64,000 nucleotides of DNA from Enterobacter sp. R4-368. Its GTDB lineage: Bacteria > Pseudomonadota > Gammaproteobacteria > Enterobacterales > Enterobacteriaceae. Shown piece by piece: positions 30,784 through 41,217 of this stretch. The notes under the pieces are model-generated. The model ran no database searches. It was not told where the DNA came from and saw nothing but the letters and a program-made list of their open reading frames with translations. Location of the stretch: assembly GCF_000410515.1 (NCBI RefSeq), contig NC_021500.1, positions 1,984,001-2,048,000 of the forward strand, in the 5' to 3' direction. The number at the start of each line of letters is the position of its first letter. Position 1 is the first letter of the stretch. The position numbers and the translations under genes are program-made.

Positions 30784-33030
30784 CTAAATTCCGCCGCGAA
30801 TCAGGCCGCCCAGCCCACGGCGTTCCATAAATGCGGCAATTTGATGACGCACTTCTGTCGCCAGTTGCGCATCCAGCGTACGTCTCGCCAGCGTTTGCGC
30901 CTCTTCACAGTCAATGCGCCGCAGCAAATATTTAATGCGCGCTACTGAGCGTCCGTTCATGGAAAGATGGCGGTATCCCAGACCAATAAGCACGGCGACG
31001 CACATCGGATCACCGGCCATTTCGCCGCACAAACGGATATCAATGCCTAAGCGTTCTGCTTCACTGGCAATCATCGCCAGCGCCCGCAGCACCGCCGGGT
31101 GCAAGCTGTCGTACATATTTGCTACACGGGTATTGTTACGATCGACGGCCAGGATGTATTGCGTCAGGTCGTTGGTGCCAACCGAGATAAAATCGACGCG
31201 GTTCGCCAGGTGCGACAACATAAACACCATTGACGGCACTTCCAGCATCACCCCGATACGCGGTTTAGGAATGGCGTAACCAATCATCTCTTCGACTTCA
31301 CGACCGGCGCGTTCAATCAGTCTGCGCGCTTCATCGATTTCGTCGATGCTGGTGATCATCGGCAACAGAATGCTGAGATTCCCGGTAGCCGCATTGGCAC
31401 GCAGCATGGCGCGCACCTGCACCAGGAAGATTTCCGGCTGATCGAGGGTAATCCGAATACCGCGCCAGCCAAGGCAGGGGTTCTCTTCGCTGATGGGCAT
31501 ATAGGGCAGTTGCTTATCCGCGCCGACATCCAGCGTACGCAGCGTCACGGGCTTGTCGTTAAACATCTGCAACATGCCCTGGTATTGCGCCACCTGTTCC
31601 TCTTCGGACGGGAAACCACTTTGCAACATAAACGGGATTTCGGTGCGATAAAGCCCAATACCGTCAATGCGGCTACCCAGTTTCTCTTCATGTTCCGGGC
31701 TTAAACCCGCGTTCAGCATCACCTTCACCCGCTCGCCGCTTTTAAGCTGCGCGGCCAGGTTCACATCATCTTCGGCAAGGCGGCTGAGTTCATTCTCTTC
31801 ACTGATAAGGCGCTGGTATTCCTGCAACAGCACCGGTTCAGGATCCACCAACAACTCGCCGCGATAACCGTCCACCACCAACATGCGACGTTGCAGCACG
31901 GCGGGCTGGATATCTGCCCCCATTACCGTCGGGATGCCAAGCGCACGCACCATAATTGCCGCATGCGAGTTTGACGCGCCATCGCGCACCACCACGCCCG
32001 CCAGCCTGTCGTGCGGCAGCTCTGCAAGTGTGGTGGCGGAGAGTTCCTCGGCAACCAGGATAAAGCGCTCCGGCCAGCTGTTTGGCCCCGAAATAGAGTC
32101 ATCGAGGTGGAATAACAAACGCTGGCCCAGCGTGCGCAAATCCCCTGAACGCTCTTTCAGGTAGCCATCGCTGAGCGCAGCGAACTGTTCGGCAAAACGT
32201 TCAATAACCGTTTTGACCGCCCATTCCGCCACCACGCCTCTATCGACTTCCTCAAACAGATCACGGCGCAGGCGCGCGTCGGAAAGCAGGTGCGAATAGA
32301 GGTCGAAAATTGCTGCCGTCTCTTTTTGCGCCCCGGCGGCGAAACGTTTGCTGTAACGGCGAAATTCGTTGGCGGCCTCTTCCAGAGCCGCCGTGAGCCT
32401 TTCGCGCTCAAGCGAGGTATCAAGCGTCGAAGCCGGATAAACCTGCTCCATTAACGGCAGCGTTTCATCAACCCAACCTTCAGCGATAGCAACACCAGGT
32501 GCTGCCGGTAAGGCGCGAATTCGCGTCTGCCGATACTGGCCAAACAGCGCGTTTAATTGTGACTGGGAGAGAATGGCCGCCATCTGGGTGGCGAGCGTAA
32601 CCAGAAAGGACTCTTCGCTTTCATCGTACTGGCGTAGCTCACGCTGTTGTACCACCAGCACACCAAGCAACTGGCGGCGCTGAATAATAGGTACGCCAAG
32701 AAAAGCGCGAAAGCGCTCTTCTTTAACAGCGGGAATATATTTAAAACTGGGGTGTTTTTGTGCATCCGCCAGGTTGATGGGTTCCGCCAGCCTGCCTACC
32801 AGACCGACAATCCCCTGATCGAATGCGAGCGTGACGGTGCGACCACGCGGCTTTTTTAAACCGCGCGTCGCCATCAGGTAATAACAACGCCGGTCGTGAT
32901 CTGCGAGATAGACCGAGCACACTTCGGTTTCCATCGCCAGACAAACGTCGGTAACCAATATTTCCAGCGCTTCATTAAGGCGTGGCGCGCTGGCGACTTT
33001 CTCAACTATTTCTCGCAGTCGGGTGAGCAT
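30784..33030 (-). CDS. ptsP: PTS-Ntr enzyme I, PtsP
   Basis: PEP-protein phosphotransferase of the nitrogen PTS (EI-Ntr to NPr to EIIA-Ntr). It has 748 residues, as in E. coli. An N-terminal GAF domain (about 15-165) senses glutamine. The phosphohistidine domain follows with ASNSHAAIMVRALGIPT, then the PEP-binding TIM barrel with SVGTNDLTQYILAVDR and a catalytic Cys in RLCGEMAGDP. It is separated from the rppH stop by 12 bases. Confidence 0.96.
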   Translation of the reverse strand: MLTRLREIVEKVASAPRLNEALEILVTDVCLAMETEVCSVYLADHDRRCYYLMATRGLKKPRGRTVTLAFDQGIVGLVGRLAEPINLADAQKHPSFKYIPAVKEERFRAFLGVPIIQRRQLLGVLVVQQRELRQYDESEESFLVTLATQMAAILSQSQLNALFGQYRQTRIRALPAAPGVAIAEGWVDETLPLMEQVYPASTLDTSLERERLTAALEEAANEFRRYSKRFAAGAQKETAAIFDLYSHLLSDARLRRDLFEEVDRGVVAEWAVKTVIERFAEQFAALSDGYLKERSGDLRTLGQRLLFHLDDSISGPNSWPERFILVAEELSATTLAELPHDRLAGVVVRDGASNSHAAIMVRALGIPTVMGADIQPAVLQRRMLVVDGYRGELLVDPEPVLLQEYQRLISEENELSRLAEDDVNLAAQLKSGERVKVMLNAGLSPEHEEKLGSRIDGIGLYRTEIPFMLQSGFPSEEEQVAQYQGMLQMFNDKPVTLRTLDVGADKQLPYMPISEENPCLGWRGIRITLDQPEIFLVQVRAMLRANAATGNLSILLPMITSIDEIDEARRLIERAGREVEEMIGYAIPKPRIGVMLEVPSMVFMLSHLANRVDFISVGTNDLTQYILAVDRNNTRVANMYDSLHPAVLRALAMIASEAERLGIDIRLCGEMAGDPMCVAVLIGLGYRHLSMNGRSVARIKYLLRRIDCEEAQTLARRTLDAQLATEVRHQIAAFMERRGLGGLIRGGI

Positions 33031-33042
33031 AATATGGGTGGC

Positions 33043-33573
33043 TTAACCTCGTTTACGTCGCCAGGCAGGCGCGCTTTGCGGCTTCGGAGGCGTTTCCTGA
33101 AGCGACATCACCGCGCTTGCAAACTCTTTCATCACCCGCCGGTAGACATCGCGTTTAAACGACACTACCTGGCGAACAGGATACCAGTAGCTCACCCAAC
33201 GCCAGCCATCAAATTCGGGCGTACTACTGGTCTGCATGTTGATCTCACTGTCGTTACCTATCAACTGCAAAAGAAACCATTTTTGTTTCTGGCCGATACA
33301 AACCGGCTTTGTGTCCCAACGCACCAAACGTTTCGGTAACTTGTAACGCAACCAGTTACGCGTAGAAGCAAGGATACGAACATCTTTACGACTTAAGCCT
33401 ACTTCCTCGAACAGTTCCCGGTACATTGCTTGTTCCGGGGACTCGCCAGGGTTAATACCCCCCTGGGGGAACTGCCATGAGTGCTGTCCAAAGCGTCTGG
33501 CCCACATGACCTGACCTTGTCGATTACAGATTACGATTCCCACATTTGGGCGGTAGCCATCGTCATCAATCAC
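33043..33573 (-). CDS. rppH: RNA pyrophosphohydrolase RppH
   Basis: Nudix enzyme that removes pyrophosphate from the 5' end of mRNA and so starts RNase E-dependent decay. It has 176 residues. The Nudix box is complete: G38, E44, R52-E53, E56-E57 and G59. The start is GTG ([10 protein letters not shown]), preceded by GAGGTAG. It forms an operon with ptsP. Confidence 0.96.
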   Translation of the reverse strand: MIDDDGYRPNVGIVICNRQGQVMWARRFGQHSWQFPQGGINPGESPEQAMYRELFEEVGLSRKDVRILASTRNWLRYKLPKRLVRWDTKPVCIGQKQKWFLLQLIGNDSEINMQTSSTPEFDGWRWVSYWYPVRQVVSFKRDVYRRVMKEFASAVMSLQETPPKPQSAPAWRRKRG

Positions 33574-33937
33574 CGGACTACCTCAAAAAAAGTCTGAATA
33601 AAGCGATTGTTTCACACTCCCGGAAAACGGTAAACCACTCTATGACAGGGATACGAACGAATAACATTTGAATAACTCACAGTAATCATCAAAGTTATAA
33701 ACAGAAAGCGATGCTGACGACGGTTTTTATTCACCTTTTCTGTGGATAGAGTTGTGAAAAAGTATGGAATTACCCAGGGAAAACCCGGAACAGTCTGAAT
33801 AGCCCCGATTTACATCAAAGAAATAACATACAGCAATTCATGCAGTTAAATAGCTTTTCAACCGATAACAGCCCCATAATGTGACGATCATCACCTTAAG
33901 GATCCTGGCGCTGATGAAAGATCGAACAGAGCCGAAT

Positions 33938-33946
33938 TTATCCACA
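33938..33946 (+). promoter_or_regulatory. DnaA box (perfect)
   Basis: TTATCCACA, the consensus high-affinity DnaA 9-mer. It lies 18 bases after a cluster of three GATC sites. Confidence 0.7.
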
Positions 33947-34056
33947 GATTATGCCAATAAGTTAGGCACATTTTGTGCAGAATTTCGATTTTCATCGCAC
34001 GTCAAGGCTGTAAATCGAAACAGTAGTGGCACTTTTCCCCAGTTATCCCACTTTTC

Positions 34057-34065
34057 TGTGGATAA
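34057..34065 (-). promoter_or_regulatory. DnaA box (perfect, opposite orientation)
   Basis: TGTGGATAA on the plus strand, the complement of TTATCCACA. It lies 107 bases upstream of the mutH -35 candidate. Confidence 0.7.
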
Positions 34066-34171
34066 CATGGTGTAAGATCCTGTTTATTGTCAGTGACCAG
34101 ATTTGGAAAACCCGGCGCACAGTTGCGCAACTCATCAAAACCCTCGTTAAATTCCTTTATAAATCATCTAT

Positions 34172-34201
34172 TTGCTCACGAAGGACAGAAAAAGGTACAC
34201 T
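34172..34201 (+). promoter_or_regulatory. Candidate mutH promoter
   Basis: TTGCTC (34172-34177), 18-bp spacer, TACACT (34196-34201), 53 bases before the mutH start codon. Confidence 0.5.
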
Positions 34202-34254
34202 GCCTGGCTACAGTGCAAAACTAGCGGTTATTTTTTAGACAAAAGGTTTTTAAC

Positions 34255-34950
34255 ATGTTCGCGTTGGCTCCTTTCACTTCACCGCCTGAATCAGAAGCGC
34301 AATTGCTGGCCCAGGCGCAGCGCCTGGCGGGCTACACGCTCGGCGAACTGGCCACGCTGGCAGGCTTGCCCGTTCCGCGCGATTTAAAGCGTGATAAAGG
34401 CTGGACGGGGGTTCTGCTGGAGCTGTGGCTCGGCGCCAGCGCAGGCAGTAAGCCCGAGCAGGATTTTGCCGCGCTGGGCGTTGAGCTAAAAACCATACCG
34501 GTGGATAACCAGGGACGCCCGCTGGAGACCACGTTTGTTTGCGTGGCCCCTCTTACCGGCAACAGTGGTGTCGTGTGGGAAACCAGCCATGTGCGGCATA
34601 AGCTCAAGCGCGTCTTATGGATTCCGATTGAAGGTTCACGCGAGATCCCGGTGGCGGATCGCCGCGTCGGTTCGCCGTTGCTCTGGAGTCCCAATGCAGA
34701 AGAAGAACAGCAGTTACGGCTCGACTGGGAAGAGTTGATGGACTTGATTGTGTTAGGCCAGGTCACCCGCATTACCGCCCGTCACGGCGAAGTGCTGCAA
34801 CTGCGCCCGAAGGCGGCCAACAGTAAAGCGCTAACCGAAGCCATTGGCGAACATGGCGAAACCATTCTCACGCTGCCGCGCGGTTTTTACCTGAAAAAGA
34901 ACTTCACCGGCGCACTGCTGGCGCGCCATTTTTTGCTCTCACCCTATTAA
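34255..34950 (+). CDS. mutH: DNA mismatch repair endonuclease MutH
   Basis: Nicks the unmethylated strand at hemimethylated GATC sites during MutS/MutL-directed repair. It has 231 residues (229 in E. coli). The nuclease triad D70...E77-x-K79 is present. The ATG follows AAAGG. The C-terminus [15 protein letters not shown] is conserved apart from the last residues. The DnaA boxes and GATC sites upstream suggest replication-linked control, which is inference. Confidence 0.97.
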   Translation: MFALAPFTSPPESEAQLLAQAQRLAGYTLGELATLAGLPVPRDLKRDKGWTGVLLELWLGASAGSKPEQDFAALGVELKTIPVDNQGRPLETTFVCVAPLTGNSGVVWETSHVRHKLKRVLWIPIEGSREIPVADRRVGSPLLWSPNAEEEQQLRLDWEELMDLIVLGQVTRITARHGEVLQLRPKAANSKALTEAIGEHGETILTLPRGFYLKKNFTGALLARHFLLSPY

Positions 34951-35015
34951 TTTTTTGCCTACTCCACAGCGACGCTTATAATTAGCGCTTCTTTTTTTGG
35001 CAGGACTTTATAGAG

Positions 35016-35729
35016 ATGTTATTTGCATGGATTACCGATCCCAACGCCTGGCTCGCGCTCGGTACGCTGACGCTGCTGGAGATCGTTTTAGGGATCGACA
35101 ATATTATTTTCCTCTCTCTGGTGGTCGCGAAACTGCCTACCGCGCAGCGTAATCACGCTCGTCGGTTAGGTCTGGCTGCGGCAATGATCATGCGGCTGTT
35201 ACTGCTGGCATCCATTGCCTGGGTGACAAGGCTGACACATCCGCTGTTCAGCGTGTTTGATCATAGTGTTTCCGCCCGCGATTTGATCTTGTTCCTCGGT
35301 GGTCTGTTCCTTATCTGGAAAGCGAGTAAAGAGATCCACGAATCGATCGAAGGCGAAGAGGAAGGATTGAAGACCAATGTGCATTCGTTCTTTGGCGCGA
35401 TTGTGCAGATTATGCTGCTGGATATTATCTTCAGTCTCGACTCGGTGATCACCGCGGTGGGGCTATCCGATCATCTGTTCATTATGATGGCGGCAGTGGT
35501 TATCGCCGTTGGCGTGATGATGTTTGCCGCGCGTCCGATTGGCGAGTTTGTTGACCGCCACCCGTCGGTCAAAATGCTGGCGCTGTCGTTTTTGATCCTC
35601 GTTGGCTTTACGCTGATTCTGGAAAGCGTCTCCATTCATGTACCGAAAGGTTATATCTACTTCGCCATGTTCTTCTCCATCGCGGTTGAAACGCTCAACC
35701 TGATGCGAAATAAGAAGAATCCGCTGTAA
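35016..35729 (+). CDS. ygdQ: TerC-family inner-membrane protein YgdQ
   Basis: Integral membrane protein of 237 residues with seven hydrophobic helices. It belongs to the TerC/UPF0053 family, whose other members act in metal-ion efflux and stress resistance. Conserved acidic motifs TLLEIVLGIDN (about 18-28) and DIIFSLDSV in the fourth helix are the family hallmark. No specific substrate is established for YgdQ. It follows mutH by 65 bases. Confidence 0.93.
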   Translation: MLFAWITDPNAWLALGTLTLLEIVLGIDNIIFLSLVVAKLPTAQRNHARRLGLAAAMIMRLLLLASIAWVTRLTHPLFSVFDHSVSARDLILFLGGLFLIWKASKEIHESIEGEEEGLKTNVHSFFGAIVQIMLLDIIFSLDSVITAVGLSDHLFIMMAAVVIAVGVMMFAARPIGEFVDRHPSVKMLALSFLILVGFTLILESVSIHVPKGYIYFAMFFSIAVETLNLMRNKKNPL

Positions 35730-35732
35730 ACA

Positions 35733-35763
35733 AAACGCTTCCTCAACCGGGGAAGCGTTTTTT
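35733..35763 (+). terminator. Terminator of ygdQ
   Basis: AACGCTTCC / GGAAGCGTT stem with an 8-base loop, continuing into six T, just after the ygdQ stop. Confidence 0.85.
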
Positions 35764-35875
35764 ATCTTTGATCTGCCTTTAACAACTTTTTTCAGATTAT
35801 CCTGCTTTTTCGTCTCCAGACAGCAAGTTATTACTAAACTTGTTGTCAGACGCATGCCACCAGAGGATCAGAATG

Positions 35876-36094
35876 ATGAAGAAATGGGCAGTGATTATTT
35901 CCGCAGTGGGGTTGGCTTTCGCCGTTTCCGGATGCAGCAGTGATTACGTGATGGCGACAAAAGACGGCAGGATGATCCTGACCGACGGTAAACCGGAAAT
36001 TGACGATGATACCGGGCTGGTCAGCTACCGCGATCAGCAGGGCAATAAGATGCAGATTAACCGCGATGACGTATCCCAGATTATTGAACGCTAA
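35876..36094 (+). CDS. ygdR: Small lipoprotein YgdR (DUF903)
   Basis: 72-residue lipoprotein with lipobox VSGC (Cys20), nearly identical to E. coli YgdR. The mature SH3-like DUF903 domain is paralogous to YgdI at 7862. AGAGGA lies upstream. Two adjacent ATG codons are possible starts (35873 or 35876); the second gives the E. coli length. Function unknown. It probably has its own promoter in the 112 bases after the ygdQ terminator. Confidence 0.93.
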   Translation: MKKWAVIISAVGLAFAVSGCSSDYVMATKDGRMILTDGKPEIDDDTGLVSYRDQQGNKMQINRDDVSQIIER

Positions 36095-36103
36095 GAAATT
36101 GCT

Positions 36104-36140
36104 ATAAAGGTCAGTCACCTGCTGGCCTTTATTTGATTTT
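36104..36140 (+). terminator. Terminator of ygdR
   Basis: Stem ATAAAGGTCAG / CTGGCCTTTAT with one mismatch and a 7-base loop, followed by TTGATTTTT. Confidence 0.75.
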
Positions 36141-36223
36141 TCTCTTTCCCTTTTTCCTCCCCTCTGCCATGTTTATATTCCTTTGTCAGGTCAACTGACG
36201 TTGTACTTTTAAGGAAGCCGGCT

Positions 36224-37264
36224 ATGCAGTATCACCGTATCCCCCACAGTTCGCTTGAAATAAGCACCCTGGGGCTGGGCACTATGACGTTTGGTGAACA
36301 AAACAGCGAAGCCGACGCCCATGCACAGCTCGATTACGCCGTCAGCCAGGGCATCAACCTGATTGACGTTGCAGAGATGTACCCTGTTCCGCCACGTCCG
36401 GAAACGCAGGGTTTGACGGAAACCTATGTCGGCAACTGGCTGGCGAAACGCGGCAACCGTGAAAAACTGGTTATCGCCTCCAAAGTCAGCGGCCCAAGCC
36501 GTAACAACGACAGCGGTATTCGCCCGAACCAGGCGCTGGATCGCAAAAACATCCGCGTGGCACTGGACGATAGCTTAAAGCGCCTGCAAACCGATTATCT
36601 CGATCTTTACCAGGTACACTGGCCGCAGCGCCCGACCAACTGCTTTGGCAAGCTGGGTTACAGCTGGGTTGATAGCGCGCCGGTCGTGACGCTACTGGAA
36701 ACACTGGAGGCGCTGACCGAGTGCCAGCGCGCCGGGAAAATCCGCTATATCGGCGTTTCCAACGAAACGGCGTTTGGCGTGATGCGTTATCTGCAACTGG
36801 CCGAGAAGCATGAACTGCCACGCATCGTGACAATTCAGAATCCGTACAGCCTGTTAAACCGCAGCTTTGAAGTGGGTCTGGCGGAAGTGAGCCAGTATGA
36901 AGGCGTCGAGCTGCTCGCATACTCCTGCCTGGCGTTTGGGACGCTAACCGGCAAATATCTCAACGGAGCGAAACCCGCTGGCGCGCGCAACACGCTGTTT
37001 AGCCGCTTTACGCGTTACAGCGGTGAGCAGGCGCAAAAAGCGGTCGCGGCGTATGTGGATATTGCGAAGCGCCACAATCTGGATCCGGCGCAAATGGCGC
37101 TGGCTTTCGTGCGGCGTCAGCCCTTCGTCGCCAGCACCCTGCTGGGCGCGACGACGATGGAACAACTGAAAACCAACGTGGAAAGTTTGCATCTCGATCT
37201 CAGCGCAGAGGTGCTTGCTGAGATCGAAGCGGTGCATCAGGTTTACACCTACCCCGCACCGTAA
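36224..37264 (+). CDS. tas: Aldo-keto reductase Tas
   Basis: NADP(H)-dependent aldo-keto reductase of 346 residues. In E. coli, multicopy tas suppresses a tyrosine requirement; the physiological substrate is not known. The AKR fold shows GLGTMTFG, the catalytic Asp/Tyr segment DVAEMYP, the Lys in VIASKVSGP, the His in YQVHWPQR and the cofactor-binding end segment around LGATTMEQL. Preceded by AAGGAAG. It is convergent with lplT, 3 bases apart. Confidence 0.95.
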   Translation: MQYHRIPHSSLEISTLGLGTMTFGEQNSEADAHAQLDYAVSQGINLIDVAEMYPVPPRPETQGLTETYVGNWLAKRGNREKLVIASKVSGPSRNNDSGIRPNQALDRKNIRVALDDSLKRLQTDYLDLYQVHWPQRPTNCFGKLGYSWVDSAPVVTLLETLEALTECQRAGKIRYIGVSNETAFGVMRYLQLAEKHELPRIVTIQNPYSLLNRSFEVGLAEVSQYEGVELLAYSCLAFGTLTGKYLNGAKPAGARNTLFSRFTRYSGEQAQKAVAAYVDIAKRHNLDPAQMALAFVRRQPFVASTLLGATTMEQLKTNVESLHLDLSAEVLAEIEAVHQVYTYPAP

Positions 37265-37267
37265 CGG

Positions 37268-38461
37268 TTAACGGCGGCGCTGCCAGATCCACAGCGCCGC
37301 AATCGCCAGCGCAAAAATCACGCCAAAGCCAACGCCGGTGCCAATTACCGGCACACCCGCTTTCACCGCCAGCGAGTACAGACCGAGCATCAGCAGCATG
37401 GCCATGTTTTCGCCGAGGTTCTGCACCGCAATCGCGTTACCCGCGCCAACGGATTCTTTGCCAATGGCTTGCAACAGCGCATTCAGCGGCACCACAAAGA
37501 AACCGCCCAACATGCCGATCAACATCAGTACGCCGTAGGCTGGCAGTAACGCGTGTTGCAAGGAAAACAGCACCACCGCCACGCCAATGAGAATGCCGGC
37601 AGGCATACATCGCGCCACGGTTTCCAGCGTCACCAGCTTCGCCGCCAGCCCGGCACCGGCAACAATCCCCACGGCGACCATCGCGTTAAGATACGTTGGT
37701 GTCGCGTTATCGGTGATCCCGAGCGCCACCGGCACCCACAGCACCAACAGGAAACGCAGCGTCACGCCCGCGCCCCAGAACAGGCTGGTGCCAACCAGTG
37801 AGAAGCGCGTTTCACCGTTGCGCCACAGGCTTTTACAGGCGTTGAAGAAGCTGGATGTCATCGGTGTAAAGCGCCAGGATTGCCCCGGACGCGCAGCAGG
37901 CAACTTCGGGATCAGCAGATTGGCGATCACCGCTCCGGCATACACCAACGCACAAACAGCAAGCGCCGCCAACACATGCCAGTCGGCCAGCACACCGCCA
38001 GCCATCGAGCCGAGTAAAATGGCGGCAATGGTCGACGACTCCATCAGACCATTCGCTTTCACCAGCTTATCGCCGGTCGTGATTTCGCCAAGGATGCCGT
38101 ACTTCGCCGGGGAATAGGCTGCCGCGCCCACACCTACCAGTAAATAGCCAACAAAGGGATTGATGCCGACGCAAATACTCGCCGCGCCAATCAGTTTCAG
38201 GCCGTTGGCAAACATCATCACCCGCCCCTTGGCGAAGCTGTCGGCGACCTGCCCGACAAAGGGCGCGAAAAGAATGTAAGCGCCCACAAACACCATCTGC
38301 AAAATCGGCTGGCTCCAGTCGGGATAAAACTCCGCTTTCAGCAGCGCCAGCGTGGCAAACAGCAGCGCGTTGTCGCCAAACGCCGAGAGAAATTGCGCGG
38401 CAATCACCGCCATCATCCCGCGCGACCACAGCGAGGAGTTAGTGCTTACTGACTCATGCAT
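37268..38461 (-). CDS. lplT: Lysophospholipid transporter LplT
   Basis: Major-facilitator protein that flips lysophospholipids across the inner membrane for reacylation by Aas. It has 397 residues and about twelve membrane helices. The ATG at 38461 overlaps the aas stop by eight bases and matches the E. coli N-terminus (M-x-ESV-x-TN); the frame continues seven codons upstream inside aas. The gene pair aas-lplT works as one system. Confidence 0.95.
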   Translation of the reverse strand: MHESVSTNSSLWSRGMMAVIAAQFLSAFGDNALLFATLALLKAEFYPDWSQPILQMVFVGAYILFAPFVGQVADSFAKGRVMMFANGLKLIGAASICVGINPFVGYLLVGVGAAAYSPAKYGILGEITTGDKLVKANGLMESSTIAAILLGSMAGGVLADWHVLAALAVCALVYAGAVIANLLIPKLPAARPGQSWRFTPMTSSFFNACKSLWRNGETRFSLVGTSLFWGAGVTLRFLLVLWVPVALGITDNATPTYLNAMVAVGIVAGAGLAAKLVTLETVARCMPAGILIGVAVVLFSLQHALLPAYGVLMLIGMLGGFFVVPLNALLQAIGKESVGAGNAIAVQNLGENMAMLLMLGLYSLAVKAGVPVIGTGVGFGVIFALAIAALWIWQRRR

Positions 38462-40613
38462 GTGTCGATTCCGCCTCTTCAATCATGCTTTTCAGGGTCA
38501 CAAAATCAGGTTTGCCGCTGCCCAGCACCGGCAGTTGTTTCAGGAAGCGAATATCGCGCGGCACGGCAAGCTCCGGCACGCCCTGCGCCCGCGCCTGCTG
38601 TTGCAGCTTATCGCGCGTCAGTTCGCTGTCGGTGGTGAACATCACCAGCGCCTCGCCTTTGCTGGCATCGCTCTTGACCACCGTAGCGTGCAGTTTCTCC
38701 GGCGACACCGCCAGCGCCAGTTGTTCGACAATCTCCAGCGAGATCATCTCCCCGGCGATTTTGGCAAAACGCTTCGCCCGCCCCTGAATCTGCACAAAGC
38801 CCTGCTCATCAAAACGCACGATATCGCCGGTGTCATACCAGCCCGCTTCCATGTCGCCATTGATATTTTCCGCGGCTGGCGCTTCCAGCACGCCAGGGTT
38901 TTCCACCCGCAGATAGCCGGTCATCACGTTGGGTCCTTTTAATTGCAGGCGGCCGCCGTCTTCAATACCCGGTACTGCCATTAAACGTGCATCCATCCCC
39001 GGTAAGATCCGCCCGACAGTGCCGGGTTTTGCCGCCATCGGTACGTTGATGGAAACCACTGGCGCGCACTCGGTCACGCCGTAACCTTCGAGAATGCGCA
39101 GGCCGAATTTGTCCTGCCACAACTGACGGGTACTGTCCTGCAATTTTTCAGCACCGGCAACCACATAGCGCAAGCGGAAGAAATCATACGGGTTGGCGAA
39201 ACGTGCATAGTTACCAAGGAACGTCGAGGTGCCAAACAGCACGGTGCAGTTACGGTCATACACCAGTTCAGGAACAATGCGGTAGTGCAGCGGGCTCGGG
39301 TAAAGAAACACCTCCGCGCCGGTGAATAACGGAGTGAGTAACCCCACCGTTAAGCCAAACGAGTGGAACAGCGGCAGCGCCGACATAAAGCGGTCGTTGG
39401 CGGTGAAATCCGCGATGGTTTTGATTTGCTCAACATTCGCCAGCAGGCTTTTATGGCTATGCACCACCCCCTTCGGATTGCCCTCAGAACCGGAGGTGAA
39501 GAGGATCAGCGCCGGGTCTTCCGGTTTTTGCGGCAGCTGCGCTTTTAATGGCGTCAGCAGATGGCGGAAAATCCACAGTTTGTCTTCCCAGGTGACATCA
39601 CCTTTCAGATCTTCCAGGTACACCCAGCGCACCTGCGTGAGCTGCTCCGGCAGGTGCCACAGCTTGCCTTTATCCATAAACGTACGGGATGTGAAGATGG
39701 TTTTGATCTGCGCCGCCGTAATCGCACTACTCAACCCTTTGACACCGGCGGTGTAGTTCATCATCGCCGGGATGCGCGCACGCGCAATCGCGCCGAAAAT
39801 CACCGCCGCGCTGATCCCGGCGTTTGGCAGCATCAGGCCGATTTTCTCGCCCGGCGCGCTGTATTTATCCAGAATACGGGCAACAAACAGCGATTTAGTC
39901 AGCAGCTTGCGGTAGCTATCCGGGGTGAAATTGATGTCTTCAACACAGTGCTTATTGGCGCCATAGCGATACTGCGCAGAAAGCAACGCTTCGAACAGAG
40001 TTTCACGCGGACGCACGGCCATGCGCGCTTCCATCATGATTTGATGCAGCATTTCGCCCGCCAGCTTGCGACGGTCACGCGCACGCGGCGCATCCGGCAT
40101 CGGTAAATGCGTAGGGGGCAGGATATGCAAAGTAATACGCGGGAACAGGCGCTGCTTGACCAGCCCTTTCAGGCGGCTGAAGTAGGTTAGCTCCGCGCCA
40201 TCGATACGCAGTGGAACCACCGTCGCGCCCGATTTTGCCGCCACGAACCCCGCACCGTCGTAAATTTTCATCAGTGATCCGGAAACCGAAATGCGCCCTT
40301 CCGGGAAAATCACTACCGGACGTCCCTGTTCCACCAGCCGAACCAGGTGTTTAATCGACATCGGCTTGGTCGGGTCCAGCGGGACAAAATCAATAATCGA
40401 GCTTATCCAGCGCATGTACCACTGGGTGCTGATGGAGGTGTAGACCGCGAAAACCGGGCGTACTGGCAGAAATAACGCCAGCAAAATGCCATCAATAAAA
40501 GAGACATGGTTAGGGGTAATAAGCACACGTTCGCCGTGCAGCGCCTGCGTGTTGCCGGTCAGTTGTACGCGAAACAACACACGGAACAGGCCGCGGAAAA
40601 AGCCCAGTAGCAT
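38454..40613 (-). CDS. aas: Bifunctional 2-acyl-GPE acyltransferase / acyl-ACP synthetase Aas
   Basis: Inner-membrane enzyme that reacylates lysophosphatidylethanolamine using acyl-ACP made by its own synthetase domain. It has 719 residues, as in E. coli. The acyltransferase motif H36-x4-D41 (NHVSFIDG) and FPEGR are in the N-terminal domain. The AMP-binding motif [13 protein letters not shown] and GWYDTGD are in the C-terminal domain. The ATG at 40613 follows AAGGAG; the open frame runs 52 codons further upstream, into the omrA terminator, without support. Confidence 0.96.
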   Translation of the reverse strand: MLLGFFRGLFRVLFRVQLTGNTQALHGERVLITPNHVSFIDGILLALFLPVRPVFAVYTSISTQWYMRWISSIIDFVPLDPTKPMSIKHLVRLVEQGRPVVIFPEGRISVSGSLMKIYDGAGFVAAKSGATVVPLRIDGAELTYFSRLKGLVKQRLFPRITLHILPPTHLPMPDAPRARDRRKLAGEMLHQIMMEARMAVRPRETLFEALLSAQYRYGANKHCVEDINFTPDSYRKLLTKSLFVARILDKYSAPGEKIGLMLPNAGISAAVIFGAIARARIPAMMNYTAGVKGLSSAITAAQIKTIFTSRTFMDKGKLWHLPEQLTQVRWVYLEDLKGDVTWEDKLWIFRHLLTPLKAQLPQKPEDPALILFTSGSEGNPKGVVHSHKSLLANVEQIKTIADFTANDRFMSALPLFHSFGLTVGLLTPLFTGAEVFLYPSPLHYRIVPELVYDRNCTVLFGTSTFLGNYARFANPYDFFRLRYVVAGAEKLQDSTRQLWQDKFGLRILEGYGVTECAPVVSINVPMAAKPGTVGRILPGMDARLMAVPGIEDGGRLQLKGPNVMTGYLRVENPGVLEAPAAENINGDMEAGWYDTGDIVRFDEQGFVQIQGRAKRFAKIAGEMISLEIVEQLALAVSPEKLHATVVKSDASKGEALVMFTTDSELTRDKLQQQARAQGVPELAVPRDIRFLKQLPVLGSGKPDFVTLKSMIEEAESTHA

Positions 40614-40697
40614 TTCAACTCCTTTTGCCAGTAAATTAAGGACGTTATCAAATTGTGGCAGATTACATGAGAAGTGCGGCGGGTTAAAACGCGGGCG

Positions 40698-40783
40698 AAA
40701 AAAAACCTGCGCGTCCGCGCAGGTTGGTGCAAGAAATGAGTACGAAAAGCGTACCGAATAAATCACCAATCAATACCTCTGGG
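40698..40783 (-). ncRNA. omrA: OmrA small RNA
   Basis: 86-nt Hfq-binding RNA, which in E. coli is induced by OmpR and represses outer-membrane protein genes, ompR and flhDC. The 5' end CCCAGAGGTATTGATTGGTG is the conserved seed. A central hairpin GGTACGC / GCGTACC-like stem follows, and the terminator CCTGCGCG / CGCGCAGG plus eight T closes the RNA. Position between aas and galR is as in E. coli. Confidence 0.96.
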
Positions 40784-40893
40784 ACCTTGATTGTCGCGTG
40801 CAGCACCGCGCCTCACCAGCGGGAAAAAGCAAGAGAGTGAGCCGAAGTGAAACGAGGTGTGTCCATTAGCGATTACTGTTACAGACTTAAGGT

Positions 40894-40978
40894 AAAAAAA
40901 AACCTGCGCATCTGCGCAGGTTGGTGTAATTCGAGTGTGCAACCCTGGGGGCCGCGTTCACCTATCAATACCTCTGGG
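40894..40978 (-). ncRNA. omrB: OmrB small RNA
   Basis: 85-nt paralogue of OmrA, with the same 5' seed (CCCAGAGGTATTGATAGGTG) and a nearly identical terminator (CCTGCGCA / TGCGCAGG, nine T) but a different middle. The start is 195 bases upstream of the OmrA start, and each has its own promoter interval. Confidence 0.96.
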
Positions 40979-41186
40979 AGTTCTACTCTGTCACGGGGGG
41001 ATATCTGCCACCAGCGGACAATCGAAACAGCCCTTCGCAAAGTGTAACTAAAGGTTGTGCCTGAATTACTTTGCAATTTCCCGCGTGTAACGGTTTCACT
41101 GATTTCCTTCGCGTCAGCTCACGTTTGCAGACACCTGCCGGGTAGCTTCCTTGATTACACATCTCTTTTCCGTAACACTATGCAGC

Positions 41187-41202
41187 GTGTAAACGCTTAC
41201 CC
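41187..41202 (+). promoter_or_regulatory. gal operator (GalR/GalS site) before galR
   Basis: GTGTAAACGCTTACCC matches the gal operator consensus GTGKAANCGNTTNCAC at all but the next-to-last conserved position. It lies 15 bases upstream of the galR ATG, which suggests autoregulation. Confidence 0.75.
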
Positions 41203-41217
41203 AAAGGAAGGTGCGTA

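Larger units (their letters stand above)
33574..34254 (+). other. rppH-mutH divergent intergenic region (681 bp)
   Basis: AT-rich, no coding frame that I can support. It must hold the rppH promoter (leftward) and the mutH promoter (rightward). It contains perfect DnaA boxes at 33938-33946 and 34057-34065, a one-mismatch box CTATCCACA (minus strand) at 33741-33749, and three GATC sites at 33886, 33901 and 33920. Confidence 0.8.

Noticed and set aside
34043..34051. Extra DnaA-like word TTATCCCAC
   Set aside because: Three mismatches at the end of the 9-mer; not counted as a box.
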